64,000 nucleotides of DNA, taken from Sediminibacterium ginsengisoli (GTDB taxonomy: Bacteria > Bacteroidota > Bacteroidia > Chitinophagales > Chitinophagaceae). Position 1 is the stretch's first letter, and every line of letters starts with the position of its first letter. The stretch is taken from the NCBI RefSeq assembly GCF_900167075.1, contig NZ_FUWH01000011.1, forward strand, positions 12,455 to 76,454, given 5' to 3'. The position numbers and the translations under genes are program-made. Below, piece after piece: positions 44,003 through 53,584 of this stretch. Below the pieces are notes generated by a model, which saw nothing but the letters and a program-made list of their open reading frames with translations, made no database searches and was not told where the DNA came from.

Positions 44003-45127
44003 ATGAAAGTAGGTATTCTCGGAGGCGGCCAGCTCGGTCGCATGTTATTGCAGGCAGCAGCCAATTATACGGTTGAAACTTTTGTGCTGGAGAATGATCC
44101 CGGCTGTCCCGCTGCGCATCTCTGCCATCATTTTGTGAAGGGAAATATCAATGATTTTGATACGGTATACCAGTTCGGTAAAGACCTTGATGCCATCACT
44201 ATAGAGATCGAATCTGTAAATGTGGATGCGTTGGAAAAACTGGAATCGGAAGGTGTGAAGGTTTATCCGAGTCCTGCCGCGATCCGGATCATTAAAGACA
44301 AAGTGATACAAAAGGCATTTTACCGCGATCATGATATACCAAGCTCTCCGTTCGTGATCACACAGAACCTGGCAGAACTGGCAACGCAGGCAGATTTCCT
44401 GCCGGCTGTGCACAAGATCGGACAGGGAGGTTATGACGGAAAAGGTGTGCAGGTGATCCGGGAAGTAAAAGACATGGACAAAGGTTTTGACGCACCCGCA
44501 GTTCTGGAGAAAATGGTGGATATCAAAAAAGAGATTGCCATGATCGTGGCAATGAACGATAAAGGGGAAACAGCCCTGTTCCCGCCTGCGGAAATGATCG
44601 CCGACCCGGTACTGAACCTGCTCGATTACCAGCTCAGTCCTGCCCTGCTTCCTGAAAAAGTATTATGGAAAGCCGAAGCGATCGCTTTAAGGGTTGTGAA
44701 AGGGTTACAAAGTCCGGGCCTTTTTGCTGTTGAGCTTTTTGTAGACAAGAACGACGATGTACTCGTGAACGAAACGGCCCCGCGCGTTCATAACAGCGGG
44801 CACCATACCATTGAAGCCAATTATTCCAGCCAGTACGATATGCTCTGGAGGATCATATCAGGATACCCGCTTGGCAATACGGACCCTATCCTTCCTTCCG
44901 CCATCGTGAACCTGCTCGGTGCCGAAGGCTATGAAGGTGAGGCCGTTTACGACAAACTGGATGAAGTATTGTCAATGGACAATGTATTTGTACACCTCTA
45001 CGGTAAGAAGCAGACAAAGCCCGGCCGTAAAATGGGGCATGTAACCATTATCAGCAAAGATTACCAGGACCTGACCTATAAAGCCAATAAGATAAAGCAC
45101 ACATTAAAAGTGATCAGTAAAGCATAG
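44003..45127 (+). CDS. purK: N5-carboxyaminoimidazole ribonucleotide synthase
   Basis: The 374-residue ATP-grasp enzyme uses ATP and bicarbonate to make N5-CAIR from AIR in purine synthesis. It starts with GILGGGQLGRML (about 3-14). KIGQGGYDGKGV is the glycine-rich ATP-grasp loop, and NETAPRVHNSGHHTIEA holds the metal and substrate residues. FVHLYGKKQTKPGRKMGHVT is the usual end. Its partner purE is not in the window. A near-consensus TATCTTCG at 43976 could be its promoter. The 3' end is convergent with the DUF3078 gene, six bases away. Confidence 0.94.
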   Translation: MKVGILGGGQLGRMLLQAAANYTVETFVLENDPGCPAAHLCHHFVKGNINDFDTVYQFGKDLDAITIEIESVNVDALEKLESEGVKVYPSPAAIRIIKDKVIQKAFYRDHDIPSSPFVITQNLAELATQADFLPAVHKIGQGGYDGKGVQVIREVKDMDKGFDAPAVLEKMVDIKKEIAMIVAMNDKGETALFPPAEMIADPVLNLLDYQLSPALLPEKVLWKAEAIALRVVKGLQSPGLFAVELFVDKNDDVLVNETAPRVHNSGHHTIEANYSSQYDMLWRIISGYPLGNTDPILPSAIVNLLGAEGYEGEAVYDKLDEVLSMDNVFVHLYGKKQTKPGRKMGHVTIISKDYQDLTYKANKIKHTLKVISKA

Positions 45128-45133
45128 AACACT

Positions 45134-46111
45134 TTACAGCACATTGATACCACTGATACTGCCGGTGGTTCTTTTGCGCACATTCAGTGGTTTCAGGAAG
45201 CCGATTCCGATCAGGCTTTTAACCTGGAGCGCAGGTGAAGTTTTGTTTTCACCGAATAACCTTACATCATCATCATAGATCATATCCAGGCTGTAAGTGG
45301 CGGAGAAGAACTTGTTGATCTTGAAGGAAAACAGGTTGGTCATGAAAAGATCCACATTCTGCGGATGATCGCCATAATTGGAGAAGAGATCAAGCCTGCC
45401 CTTATAGGTGATGTTCTTTGCAATTGCATTAAAATAGTTGACCGTAGCAAACATACCGATCTGGTTAACAGAACGTTTACCTGCAGGTATACCATAACCA
45501 CCCTTCCTCACCAGTGAATCATTCAGTACAAAAGTAAAACGGGAGGTCAGCGGCGATATAAAGACAGAGAATTTATCGCTCTGCTTATAATCAAGACCCA
45601 GGGAAAAGATCATATATGCCGGCGAAAAGAAAGACGATGACAGCACACCCGTTGTTCCCGAATAAGTAAGGCCATTAAAAAACTGGGAACGCAGGTTGAA
45701 CAGTCCGGATAAATACAGTTTACCGATACTGTCTGTCTTGTAACCGTATTTGCTCAGGTAATCAAAGCGATCATCGTTCTTGCGGCTGCCCAGGCTCGTG
45801 GTTTGTACATAACCCAGGTTAACATCCACGTTATTATCCCAGCTATGCCGTCCTTTCTTGTAAAAAAAGAAATAATTGAAGTAAGCGCTTGCAGCAAGCG
45901 AAAAATTATCACCTCCGGCAGACCAGTTGCTCAGGGAGCCCTGGGAAATGTTCAGGCTCAGTAAGCCGCCACTTTTCCAGTTCCATTTGCTGGTATCTGC
46001 TTCTTTTTTAATGGTTCTGGCAGTCTCACTTTTAATTTTATTCAATATTTCCTGTGCCCGCCCCTGCTGAAAACATAGAATAACCGCAAACAAAGCCATG
46101 CTTTTTTTCAT
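45134..46111 (-). CDS. DUF3078 outer-membrane-type protein
   Basis: The start at 46111 (MKKSMALFAV) gives a good signal peptide ending GRAQE; the upstream ATG at 46222 reads through the divergent promoter region and is rejected. The 325-residue mature protein begins WNWKSGGLLSLNISQGSLSNW, the DUF3078 signature, and is a series of beta strands ending in an aromatic-poor tail. It is likely an outer membrane barrel found throughout Bacteroidota, of unknown function. It has its own -7 box at 46131-46138 on the minus strand. Confidence 0.85.
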   Translation of the reverse strand: MKKSMALFAVILCFQQGRAQEILNKIKSETARTIKKEADTSKWNWKSGGLLSLNISQGSLSNWSAGGDNFSLAASAYFNYFFFYKKGRHSWDNNVDVNLGYVQTTSLGSRKNDDRFDYLSKYGYKTDSIGKLYLSGLFNLRSQFFNGLTYSGTTGVLSSSFFSPAYMIFSLGLDYKQSDKFSVFISPLTSRFTFVLNDSLVRKGGYGIPAGKRSVNQIGMFATVNYFNAIAKNITYKGRLDLFSNYGDHPQNVDLFMTNLFSFKINKFFSATYSLDMIYDDDVRLFGENKTSPALQVKSLIGIGFLKPLNVRKRTTGSISGINVL

Positions 46112-46130
46112 CCGCCTGCTGTTTTTTGCG

Positions 46131-46138
46131 CAAAAATA
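46131..46138 (-). promoter_or_regulatory. -7 box of the DUF3078 gene
   Basis: Read on the minus strand this is TATTTTTG, an exact TAnnTTTG match, 19 bases before the start codon at 46111. Confidence 0.55.
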
Positions 46139-46203
46139 ATTTTCCAGATTGTAATTCAGCTTAAATGATGCTGACAAACTGACACTTTCCACATGTTTTT
46201 GCA

Positions 46204-46211
46204 TAACTTTG
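46204..46211 (+). promoter_or_regulatory. -7 box of miaB
   Basis: TAACTTTG is an exact TAnnTTTG match ending 24 bases before the miaB ATG at 46236; it excludes the in-frame TTG at 46209 as a start. Confidence 0.65.
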
Positions 46212-46235
46212 TGTCTTAACATTTATTCTACAGCG

Positions 46236-47666
46236 ATGGAAATGTTGGCAATAGCGGAAAAGGAACATGATGAAAGCCGGCAGGGAGAAGCGTTCAGCCC
46301 GTTCACAAACGATCCGAACCAGTACCAGCGGAAGTTTTATATAGAGAGTTATGGCTGCGCCATGAATTTTGCCGACAGTGAAGTAGTGGCTTCCATACTG
46401 AACAGTGAGGGATTCGGCGCTACCCGCAACGTGGAAGAAGCCGACCTGGTTTTGCTGAATACCTGCTCCATACGTGAAAAAGCGGAGCAGACGGTACGGA
46501 AGCGCCTTACAGAATTCAAAACGCTGAAAAGGAGTCGCCCGGGTATGCTGATCGGTATGCTGGGCTGTATGGCCGAAAGGCTGAAATCCAAATTGCTGGA
46601 AGAAGAAAAGCTGGTAGATATGGTGGTTGGGCCCGACGCTTACAGGAGCCTTCCTTCCCTGATCAGCCAGGCAGATACAGGCCAGAAAGCAGTGAACGTT
46701 TTACTGAGCCGCGAGGAAACCTATGCCGATATTTCTCCGGTGCGCATGGATGACAACGGTGTATGTGCCTTCGTTTCCATTATGCGTGGCTGTAACAATA
46801 TGTGCAGTTTTTGCGTGGTACCATTTACCCGCGGCCGCGAACGGAGTCGAGACGCATATTCCGTGGTGGCCGAAGCTGAAGCTCTTTTTGCACAGGGCTA
46901 CCGTGAAGTGACGCTGCTTGGTCAGAACGTAGACAGTTATTATTGGGTGGATGAAAAGCAGGATACCATCGTCACATTTGCGAACCTGCTGGAAAAAGTA
47001 GCGCAGATCTCTCCCCTGCTGCGTGTCCGTTTCAGCACATCTCATCCCAAAGACATTACAGATGAAGTCTTACATACCATCGCACGATATGAAAATATCT
47101 GCAACTATATTCACCTGCCGGTACAAAGCGGCAGCACAAGGATCCTCCAGCTGATGAACAGGACCTATACCCGTGAATGGTATATTGCCAAAGTGAACAG
47201 GATCCGCGAAATACTGCCGGACTGCAGTATCAGTACCGATATCATAGCAGGTTTCTGTACTGAAACGGAAGAGGATCACCAGGATACTTATACCCTGATG
47301 GAATATTGCAAATATGACCTTGCATATATGTATTTCTACAGCGAGCGCCCCGGAACGCTGGCAGAACGCAGGTATACAGATGACGTACCTGAAGAAGTAA
47401 AGAAAAGGCGGCTCCAGGAGATCATCGCACTGCACCGGATCCATTCACTGGAAAGCATGCAGCGCGATGTGAACAAAACTTTCAAAGTGCTGATCGAAGG
47501 AAATTCGAAGAAAAGCGACCAGCACTGGTACGGAAGGACAGATCATAACAAAGTGGTCATTTTCCCGAAAGAACAATATAAAGTTGGTAAAGGCGGTTAT
47601 GTAACAGTATATATTGACAGTTGCACAGCAGGGACCCTTTTCGGAACTGTTCAGTCGGTACTCTGA
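46236..47666 (+). CDS. miaB: tRNA-2-methylthio-N6-dimethylallyladenosine synthase
   Basis: The start at 46236 ([10 protein letters not shown]) follows the promoter; an upstream TTG in frame lies inside the -7 box. The 476-residue radical-SAM enzyme adds the methylthio group to A37 of tRNAs reading UNN codons. The N-terminal domain has the three auxiliary-cluster Cys in [19 protein letters not shown] and LGCMAE. The radical-SAM motif is GCNNMCSFC (Cys-x3-Cys-x2-Cys), followed by [15 protein letters not shown] and a C-terminal TRAM domain. It is the first gene of a plus-strand run of seven genes reaching BrkB at 52825. Confidence 0.96.
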   Translation: MEMLAIAEKEHDESRQGEAFSPFTNDPNQYQRKFYIESYGCAMNFADSEVVASILNSEGFGATRNVEEADLVLLNTCSIREKAEQTVRKRLTEFKTLKRSRPGMLIGMLGCMAERLKSKLLEEEKLVDMVVGPDAYRSLPSLISQADTGQKAVNVLLSREETYADISPVRMDDNGVCAFVSIMRGCNNMCSFCVVPFTRGRERSRDAYSVVAEAEALFAQGYREVTLLGQNVDSYYWVDEKQDTIVTFANLLEKVAQISPLLRVRFSTSHPKDITDEVLHTIARYENICNYIHLPVQSGSTRILQLMNRTYTREWYIAKVNRIREILPDCSISTDIIAGFCTETEEDHQDTYTLMEYCKYDLAYMYFYSERPGTLAERRYTDDVPEEVKKRRLQEIIALHRIHSLESMQRDVNKTFKVLIEGNSKKSDQHWYGRTDHNKVVIFPKEQYKVGKGGYVTVYIDSCTAGTLFGTVQSVL

Positions 47667-47709
47667 TCAAGACAGGCATTGCGTTATCGTTAAACATTAA
47701 AGAACACGG

Positions 47710-48987
47710 ATGGATCTTCAAAACATCAAAAACCGTTTCGGCATCATCGGCAATTCGCCGGCGCTGAATCATGCGCTGAATACAGCCGTGCAGGTTGCAG
47801 CAACAGACCTTACCGTACTGATCGTGGGTGAAAGTGGTGTGGGTAAGGAAGTCTTTTCGCAGATCATACATGCGCTTTCCGCGCGCAAACATAATCCTTT
47901 CATTGCCGTAAACTGCGGTGCTATACCGGAAGGCACGATCGATTCAGAGCTGTTCGGGCATGAGAAAGGTGCGTTCACCGGGGCAGTCGACAGCCGTAAA
48001 GGTTATTTCGAGACCGTGAACGGCGGAACTATTTTCCTGGACGAAATTGGTGAAATGCCGCTCGGTACACAGGCTCGTTTGTTAAGGGTACTGGAAACGG
48101 GCGAATTTATCCGTGTAGGTTCGTCCAAAGTGCAGAAAACGGATGTTCGTGTGATCGCCGCTACCAACCGTGAGCTGCTCGAGTTTACACAGAAAGGCCG
48201 CTTCCGCGAAGATCTCTATTACCGCCTGAGTACCGTACCGATCCGCGTGCCTTCCCTGCGCGACCGTAAGGAAGACATACCGCTCCTGTTCAGGAAGTTC
48301 GTGGTGGATTTTGCCGAACGTTACAAAACCACACCGGTACAGCTCGATGATGATGCGAAAAACCTGTTAATTAACCATTCCTGGAAAGGTAATGTGCGGG
48401 AATTGAAGAATATTGCCGAGCAGATCTCTGTGCTCAGTCCGAATGTGCAGGTCTCCGGTGCAGAACTTTCCAGGTTCCTGCCCGACCATACAACTGCCAG
48501 CAGGATGCCTGTACTGGCCGGTGCACCGCAAAGCGGCGAGTTTGCAAATGAGCGGGAAATCCTTTACAAACTGTTCTTCGATATGAAGAAAGATGTAACG
48601 GAACTCAAGAAGATGTTCCTTGAAATATTACAGAACCCTTCCCTGGCCGGCTCTGCTGCCAATTATACCCGTGATTCCCTGATGCAGGATTTCGGCGGTA
48701 ATGCGAACGACGCACCTACATTCCTGCCACAGCAGAACACAGCTCCGGCACATGCCACTTACCTGCCCTCCGGCAACAGCTCATCGCAGGCAGTGATAAT
48801 TCACGACGATGATATCCATCATCATGAAGAAGTGGAAGAGTCGCTGAATATTGTTGATAAGGAAAAAGAACTGATCATCAAAGCACTCAAAAAACACAAA
48901 GGAAAAAGAAGAGATGCTTCGCTCGACCTCGGTATCAGTGAAAGAACCCTGTACCGGAAACTGAAAGAATACGATATCGAAGAATGA
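47710..48987 (+). CDS. sigma-54 interaction (AAA+) transcriptional activator without receiver domain
   Basis: The 425-residue protein begins almost directly with the AAA+ domain: Walker A GESGVGKEVF (about 38-47), the sigma-54 contact GAFTGA, Walker B in GGTIFLDEIGEM and the R-finger region. A linker of about 100 residues carries an Asp/His-rich patch (DDDIHHHEE). A Fis-type HTH (KGKRRDASLDLGISERTLYRKL) ends the protein. No phospho-receiver, PAS or GAF sensor domain precedes the AAA+ core, so control must come from elsewhere. Its stop overlaps the start of lptE (ATGA). The same neighbourhood is common in Bacteroidota. Confidence 0.92.
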   Translation: MDLQNIKNRFGIIGNSPALNHALNTAVQVAATDLTVLIVGESGVGKEVFSQIIHALSARKHNPFIAVNCGAIPEGTIDSELFGHEKGAFTGAVDSRKGYFETVNGGTIFLDEIGEMPLGTQARLLRVLETGEFIRVGSSKVQKTDVRVIAATNRELLEFTQKGRFREDLYYRLSTVPIRVPSLRDRKEDIPLLFRKFVVDFAERYKTTPVQLDDDAKNLLINHSWKGNVRELKNIAEQISVLSPNVQVSGAELSRFLPDHTTASRMPVLAGAPQSGEFANEREILYKLFFDMKKDVTELKKMFLEILQNPSLAGSAANYTRDSLMQDFGGNANDAPTFLPQQNTAPAHATYLPSGNSSSQAVIIHDDDIHHHEEVEESLNIVDKEKELIIKALKKHKGKRRDASLDLGISERTLYRKLKEYDIEE

Positions 48988-49514
48988 CCGCTATGAAAAC
49001 GATACGAACCCCGCGCTTCCTGCAGGCCATCTGCCTCTTCTTTTTTGTGGCAGCCCTGTCGGGATGCAGTATATATAAATTCAATGACGCCAGCATTCCT
49101 CCGGATGTGAAGACCATTAAAGTCGGCTTTATCGAAAACCGGGCACGTTATGTAAACCCGCAGGTGAGTCCGCAGCTGACCACCAAACTCACGCAGATCA
49201 TTACAAGCCGGACCAAACTCTCGCTCACCAACAACGATGACGCGCACTATGTGATCAGCGGGCAGATCACCAATTATGATGGTACGCAGACCGTAGGTGT
49301 AAGCGGCCAGCAGTCTACCACCAACCGTTTAACCGTTACCGTACATATCGTATTACGCAAGACCCTGAAGAACATTACCGATGAGTTCGATGTAACAAGG
49401 AACTTCGATTACGACGGAAGACTGCAGTTCCAGGATGCGGAAGCAAAGCTGCTGGACGAGATCATCCGGAACGTATCTGACGAAATCTTCAACCATATAT
49501 TCTCCAACTGGTAA
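48984..49514 (+). CDS. lptE: LPS assembly lipoprotein LptE
   Basis: The 176-residue protein has a lipoprotein signal (ALSGC, Cys28) and the fold pattern of LptE: GCSIYKFNDASIPPDVKTIKVGF, a PQLTTKL helix, ISGQITNYDG and LTVTVHIVLR strands, then FDYDGRLQFQDAEAKL. LptE plugs the LptD barrel that delivers lipopolysaccharide to the outer leaflet. LptD is not in the window. It overlaps the activator gene by four bases and lies 20 bases before the next gene, so it is inside the operon. Confidence 0.88.
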   Translation: MTAMKTIRTPRFLQAICLFFFVAALSGCSIYKFNDASIPPDVKTIKVGFIENRARYVNPQVSPQLTTKLTQIITSRTKLSLTNNDDAHYVISGQITNYDGTQTVGVSGQQSTTNRLTVTVHIVLRKTLKNITDEFDVTRNFDYDGRLQFQDAEAKLLDEIIRNVSDEIFNHIFSNW

Positions 49515-49534
49515 GCAAACCTTATTTTAGCCGA

Positions 49535-50356
49535 ATGAATGTAATGGAGGAAACAGGATTGCAGGCACTTGCCGGTAATGAGAAAGAGCTCAGGAACATC
49601 GTGCGCGAGTACCCGTATTTCGCACCGGCGCGGTTCCTGCTGGCAGCTGTTCTGCAGGCAAGGCAGCGCCCGGAAGCACCTGTAGCCGTATCCCAGGCAT
49701 CCCTGTACTTCAATAACCCGCTCTGGTTATCCTATAAACTCAATAAAGCTGTTGCAGAAACGGCAACGGAAGAACCGGAACAGGAAATTACCCCGGCTTC
49801 ATTTGACACTCCGGTGGATACCGGCGAAAGCGATTATGATTTTGAAGCGGGAGATGATACCGATGCCCCCGAAAATGCCGACACCAGCATTCCGGCAGAC
49901 AGTAAACTCTCCAGCCTCCTGTCTGACCAGCTGGCCGATTTCAAAAAACCGGTAACGGAAGATGCAGCACTGGAAATAGATGCCGATAAAAAGAAGCTCC
50001 ATACGATCGATTATTTCGCTTCGCTGGGCATCAAACTGGACCTGAATGCCATTCCGCAGGACAGGCTCACCACCCAGCTGCGTAAGTTCACGGACTGGCT
50101 GAAAGACATGAAGCATCCGGATGCCGTAGCGGCGGCCCAGGCCAGCAGTGCAGGCATTGAAAATGAGCGTGCAGCGGCCCAGATAGCCGAAAATTCTAAC
50201 GAATCCCGTGAGGTAGTGACCGAATCCATGGCCGAAGTACTCGAGAAACAGGGGCAAACTGAAAAAGCGATCCAGCTCTATATTAAATTAAGTTTCTTAA
50301 ATCCTGAAAAATCCGCTTATTTTGCGGCAAAGATTCAACATTTAAAAGGTATATAA
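49535..50356 (+). CDS. conserved Bacteroidota protein of unknown function in the lptE-secG run
   Basis: The 273-residue cytoplasmic protein has an N-terminal helical part (ELRNIVREYPYFAPARFLLAA, in short helices), an acidic low-complexity middle (about 75-130, many Asp, Glu, Pro and Ala) and a C-terminal TPR-like pair (AEVLEKQGQTEKAIQLYIKLSFLNPEKSAYFAAKI). I recognise it only as a member of the group that lies between lptE and secG in related genomes. A scaffolding or binding role is conceivable from the helices. It is two bases before secG. Confidence 0.7.
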   Translation: MNVMEETGLQALAGNEKELRNIVREYPYFAPARFLLAAVLQARQRPEAPVAVSQASLYFNNPLWLSYKLNKAVAETATEEPEQEITPASFDTPVDTGESDYDFEAGDDTDAPENADTSIPADSKLSSLLSDQLADFKKPVTEDAALEIDADKKKLHTIDYFASLGIKLDLNAIPQDRLTTQLRKFTDWLKDMKHPDAVAAAQASSAGIENERAAAQIAENSNESREVVTESMAEVLEKQGQTEKAIQLYIKLSFLNPEKSAYFAAKIQHLKGI

Positions 50357-50357
50357 A

Positions 50358-50708
50358 ATGATCATTCTGTTTCTGATTCTGATTGTGATAGCATCTGTAG
50401 GGCTCGGCTTTGTGGTACTGGTTCAAAATCCAAAAGGTGGCGGCCTCTCCGGCAATGTAGGCGGTTTAAGCAACCAGCTGATGGGCGTTAAACAAACAAC
50501 CGACGTTCTGGAAAAAGGCACCTGGCTTTTCGCAGGCATCATCGCCCTGCTGGCCCTGTTCTCTACCCTGTTCCTGAAAAGCGGTAGTACTGCAGTAGAC
50601 AATTCAAGGATCCAGCAGATCCCCACAGCTGTAAGCACTCCTGCTGCACCGGCTGCCACTCCGGCACCTGCCACTACAGCAAATGCTGCCGATACTGTTA
50701 AAAAATAA
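50358..50708 (+). CDS. secG: preprotein translocase subunit SecG
   Basis: The 116-residue inner membrane protein has two membrane helices (about 1-20 and 53-74) joined by the conserved loop VQNPKGGGLSGNVGG. An Ala/Thr/Pro-rich tail of 40 residues extends into the periplasm or cytoplasm and is common in this phylum. SecG assists SecYE in moving preproteins. The start codon lies two bases after the preceding gene and a terminator follows, so the miaB-secG run may end here. Confidence 0.93.
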   Translation: MIILFLILIVIASVGLGFVVLVQNPKGGGLSGNVGGLSNQLMGVKQTTDVLEKGTWLFAGIIALLALFSTLFLKSGSTAVDNSRIQQIPTAVSTPAAPAATPAPATTANAADTVKK

Positions 50709-50728
50709 TACAGACAACATATTTTTAT

Positions 50729-50760
50729 AAGCCCTGCCTGTTATCCAGACGGGGCTTTTT
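50729..50760 (+). terminator. terminator after secG
   Basis: AAGCCCTGCCTG (50729-50740) pairs with CAGACGGGGCTT (50746-50757) apart from one C-A mismatch and is followed by TTT. Confidence 0.83.
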
Positions 50761-50837
50761 AGTTAATTTAACAGCACGGGGCATACTTTTTGACCACTGG
50801 TATGCTGCCGTCTTAAACAGCCGGTAACAGGCGTACC

Positions 50838-51878
50838 ATGAAAAGAATCTTTACATTAATCCTTTTACTGATCGTACTCGCAGGCGGCATTGTTGCCTGG
50901 CAGGTATTGGTATCAGGTACAGGTTTCAGCGAAAAAAGCAGGTTTTTCGTGATCAGCGAGGGACAAACAGATAAAGCCAGCGTGCTAGCTACTCTGAAAG
51001 AAGAAAAGATCATCAATAACACCACTGTATTTTCCCTGATCTCAGGTCCGCTGGGTGTATGGGACAGGATCAGGCCCGGTAAATACGAAGTAAAAAAAGG
51101 CGATAACCTGCTCACCATCGGCCGTATACTCAAGAACAATCGCCAGGCCCAGTTAAAACTCGTGATCAACAAGATCAGGCGAAAGGAAGACCTGGCCAGG
51201 CTGATCTCGCATAACCTGGGTACCGATTCTGCTTCTGTGATGCAGTTCATGCAGTCCAACGACTCGCTCTCGCAATATGGCGTGGACACGTCTACGGTTT
51301 TCACCGCCATCATACAAAACACTTATAACTTCTTCTGGAAAAGCAGCCCGCGCAAGATCTTCAATCGCCTTTATGAAGCACAACAGTACTTCTGGGAAAA
51401 TAATAACCGACTGGAGAAAGCCAAAGCCAGGGGGCTCGATCCGAAACAGGTATATATCCTGGCTTCCATAGTAGATGAAGAAACCAATTATGAGAGCGAT
51501 AAATACAAGATCGCGAGCGTGTATATGAACAGGCTGAAAAAGTCGATGCCGCTGCAGGCTTGTCCTACGATCAAATTTGCCATGAATGACTTCACTATTA
51601 CGCGTATTTATGAGAAATACCTGGTGAATCCTTCTCCTTACAATACGTACCGTGTAAAAGGCTTGCCGCCCGGCCCCATCTGCACGCCGTTACCTAAAAC
51701 GATCGATATCATACTGGATGCGCCGGAAACGGATTACCTGTTCTTTGTGGCAAAAAGCGATTTCAGCGGCTACCATCATTTCAGCAGCAGCTACGGTGAG
51801 CACGACCGCTTTGCAAAAGAGTACCAGAAAGCCCTCGACGCATATATGGCCCGCAAACAACAACAAAACGCAAAGTAG
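50838..51878 (+). CDS. mltG: endolytic murein transglycosylase
   Basis: The 346-residue protein has an N-terminal membrane anchor (about 4-24) and the YceG-like domain. It shows FFVISEGQTDKASVLA, the LysM-like KKGDNLLTIGRILK segment (about 78-91), and SIVDEETNYESDK with the catalytic Glu. VYMNRLKKSMPLQACPTI, YNTYRVKGLPPGPI and FSGYHHFSSSYGEH follow. MltG cuts nascent glycan strands in the periplasm and sets their length. It follows the secG terminator by about 80 bases and is two bases before BrkB-like. Confidence 0.93.
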   Translation: MKRIFTLILLLIVLAGGIVAWQVLVSGTGFSEKSRFFVISEGQTDKASVLATLKEEKIINNTTVFSLISGPLGVWDRIRPGKYEVKKGDNLLTIGRILKNNRQAQLKLVINKIRRKEDLARLISHNLGTDSASVMQFMQSNDSLSQYGVDTSTVFTAIIQNTYNFFWKSSPRKIFNRLYEAQQYFWENNNRLEKAKARGLDPKQVYILASIVDEETNYESDKYKIASVYMNRLKKSMPLQACPTIKFAMNDFTITRIYEKYLVNPSPYNTYRVKGLPPGPICTPLPKTIDIILDAPETDYLFFVAKSDFSGYHHFSSSYGEHDRFAKEYQKALDAYMARKQQQNAK

Positions 51879-51880
51879 CT

Positions 51881-52825
51881 TTGACCAAACTGGAACGCAT
51901 CATCATTACCAGCCCGCCTGCTGCTTTCCTGATCCGGAAAAGCAAAAAATGGACATTCCCGGGATCTGCCTCTATTCCATTGTATGATGTGTTCATTTTT
52001 TTCCAGCAACAGGTGAAAAAGGTTGGTCTTAACGAGCGTGCCGCGGCCATCTCATTTAACCTGATCATGGCGCTGCCGGCTGCGTTACTGTTCCTGTTTT
52101 CAATTGTACCTTATATGCCGGCATCGGAAAGATTCCAGCGGCAGCTGCTGCGTTTGTTCAACGACATCTCTCCTACTTCAGAAACCTCTTTATTCATCCT
52201 TTCTATGGTGGATGCGCTTTTCGAAAAGCACGTGGGCGTATTCTCATTAGGTTTTGTATTGCTGGTATTTTATGCATCCAATGCTATGATGGGTGTGATC
52301 CGGACGTTTGATAAATCGATCAAAGACAATAAAGGTTATTTTTTTCACCGCCGCCTCCGGGCCATCAGGCTCACGTTCATATTACTGATCGTGGTAATTG
52401 CTTCAATCGTGCTGTTGTTAGGCCAGCAGCAGTTGCGCGGCCTTTTCAATATTCCGCGCCGAACGTATGTTCCGTGGTGGAATGGTGTACGCTGGAGTAT
52501 CATCGTATGCCTCGTATTTTTCAGCATTTCCTTTATTTACAAATATGCGCCTTCTATTAAAAAACGCTGGTCGCTGGTATCGCCGGGCTCACTACTCGCC
52601 ACGGTACTCATGCTGGTAACAGCCATACTATTCTCATATTGGGTGAACAACTTTGCAGCTTATAATAAGGTCTACGGTTCTATCGGAACAGTACTTATCA
52701 TCATGCTGCTGATCTATATTAATTCGTTAATCCTCCTCATCGGGTTTGAATTAAATGTGAGTATTACGTATCTTACCCGTCAGGCTGAGGCCAAAAAACT
52801 GACCGAAATAACTGATCCCGGGTAA
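51881..52825 (+). CDS. YihY/BrkB-family inner membrane protein
   Basis: The 314-residue protein uses a TTG start at 51881, two bases after the mltG stop; no good ATG lies nearby in frame. It has an N-terminal cytoplasmic segment and about six membrane helices with RAAAISFNLIMALPAALLFLFS, FEKHVGVFS and the conserved YKYAPSIKKRW and PGSLLATVLML. YSIGT-type and YINSLILLIGFELN segments close it. The family is widespread and is wrongly known as ribonuclease BN; its role is unclear, and transport has been suggested. It is the last gene of the run. Confidence 0.88.
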   Translation: MTKLERIIITSPPAAFLIRKSKKWTFPGSASIPLYDVFIFFQQQVKKVGLNERAAAISFNLIMALPAALLFLFSIVPYMPASERFQRQLLRLFNDISPTSETSLFILSMVDALFEKHVGVFSLGFVLLVFYASNAMMGVIRTFDKSIKDNKGYFFHRRLRAIRLTFILLIVVIASIVLLLGQQQLRGLFNIPRRTYVPWWNGVRWSIIVCLVFFSISFIYKYAPSIKKRWSLVSPGSLLATVLMLVTAILFSYWVNNFAAYNKVYGSIGTVLIIMLLIYINSLILLIGFELNVSITYLTRQAEAKKLTEITDPG

Positions 52826-52875
52826 AAGGAATAATTTTTGCTGAAAATATATTGCCCAACCTAAAAAATTACATT

Positions 52876-53484
52876 ATGAAAAAGATGTATGCTTTACTCA
52901 CGGCGGCAGTTCTTTTCTTTGCCGCTACATCCCAGGCACAGATTGCATCGCTGGCACTTGGTTCTAATCTTCCGCTGGCAGATCTGCGTATGAAAGATAT
53001 TTCCGGCCGTGAAGTTTCCGTAAAGGAAGCTGGTAAAAAAAATGGGGTCTTGGTCATGTTCTCCTGCAATACCTGTCCTTACGTGATCAAAAACCAGCAA
53101 AGAACAAAGGAAGTCGCTGATTTTGCAAAACAGAACGACATCGGCGTTATCCTCGTTAATTCCAATGAAGGCTCACGTGCCGACCAGGATTCTTATGCAG
53201 CCATGCAGGCTTATGCCAAAGAGCAGGGCTATGATTTTTATTATGCAGTAGATGAGGGTTCCAGACTGGCTAATGCATACGGGGCCACAAGAACGCCGGA
53301 ACTGTTCATTTTTGATGCCAATGGCGTGCTACAATACAAAGGAGCTATCGACGATAATCCGTCTGAAGCCAGCAATGTAAAAAGAACGCATGCCAAAGAA
53401 GCGATCCGCGAAATGACCGAAGGAAAAAGTGTTTCCATCAGGGAAAGCAGGTCTGTAGGTTGTACCATTAAGCGGGTCCGCTAA
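52876..53484 (+). CDS. exported thioredoxin-fold redoxin
   Basis: The start at 52876 (MKKMYALL) gives a signal peptide ending SQAQI; the earlier start at 52852 adds eight unlikely residues. The 202-residue periplasmic protein has an AhpC/TSA-like fold with VMFSCNTCPYV, whose Cys-Asn-Thr-Cys is the redox centre, GYDFYYAVDEGSRLA, and TPELFIFDANGVLQYKG. The family (thioredoxin-like, DUF/AhpC-TSA type) reduces peroxides or protein disulfides; the partner is not known. A strong terminator follows, so it is a single-gene unit. Confidence 0.82.
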   Translation: MKKMYALLTAAVLFFAATSQAQIASLALGSNLPLADLRMKDISGREVSVKEAGKKNGVLVMFSCNTCPYVIKNQQRTKEVADFAKQNDIGVILVNSNEGSRADQDSYAAMQAYAKEQGYDFYYAVDEGSRLANAYGATRTPELFIFDANGVLQYKGAIDDNPSEASNVKRTHAKEAIREMTEGKSVSIRESRSVGCTIKRVR

Positions 53485-53503
53485 ACAAATAACATCCATT
53501 TAT

Positions 53504-53534
53504 AAAAAAAGCACTAATTTTTAGTGCTTTTTTT
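53504..53534 (+). terminator. terminator after the redoxin gene
   Basis: AAAAAAAGCACTAA (53504-53517) and TTAGTGCTTTTTTT (53521-53534) form a perfect stem around TTT with a T-rich 3' end. Confidence 0.9.
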
Positions 53535-53584
53535 ATGGAAACTGATCCTGTTTGCGTCTTTTTTAAAGAACCAAAACGAACCAT

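Noticed and set aside
46209..46235. Upstream TTG start for miaB
   Set aside because: It lies inside the exact -7 promoter box; the conserved start is ATG 46236.
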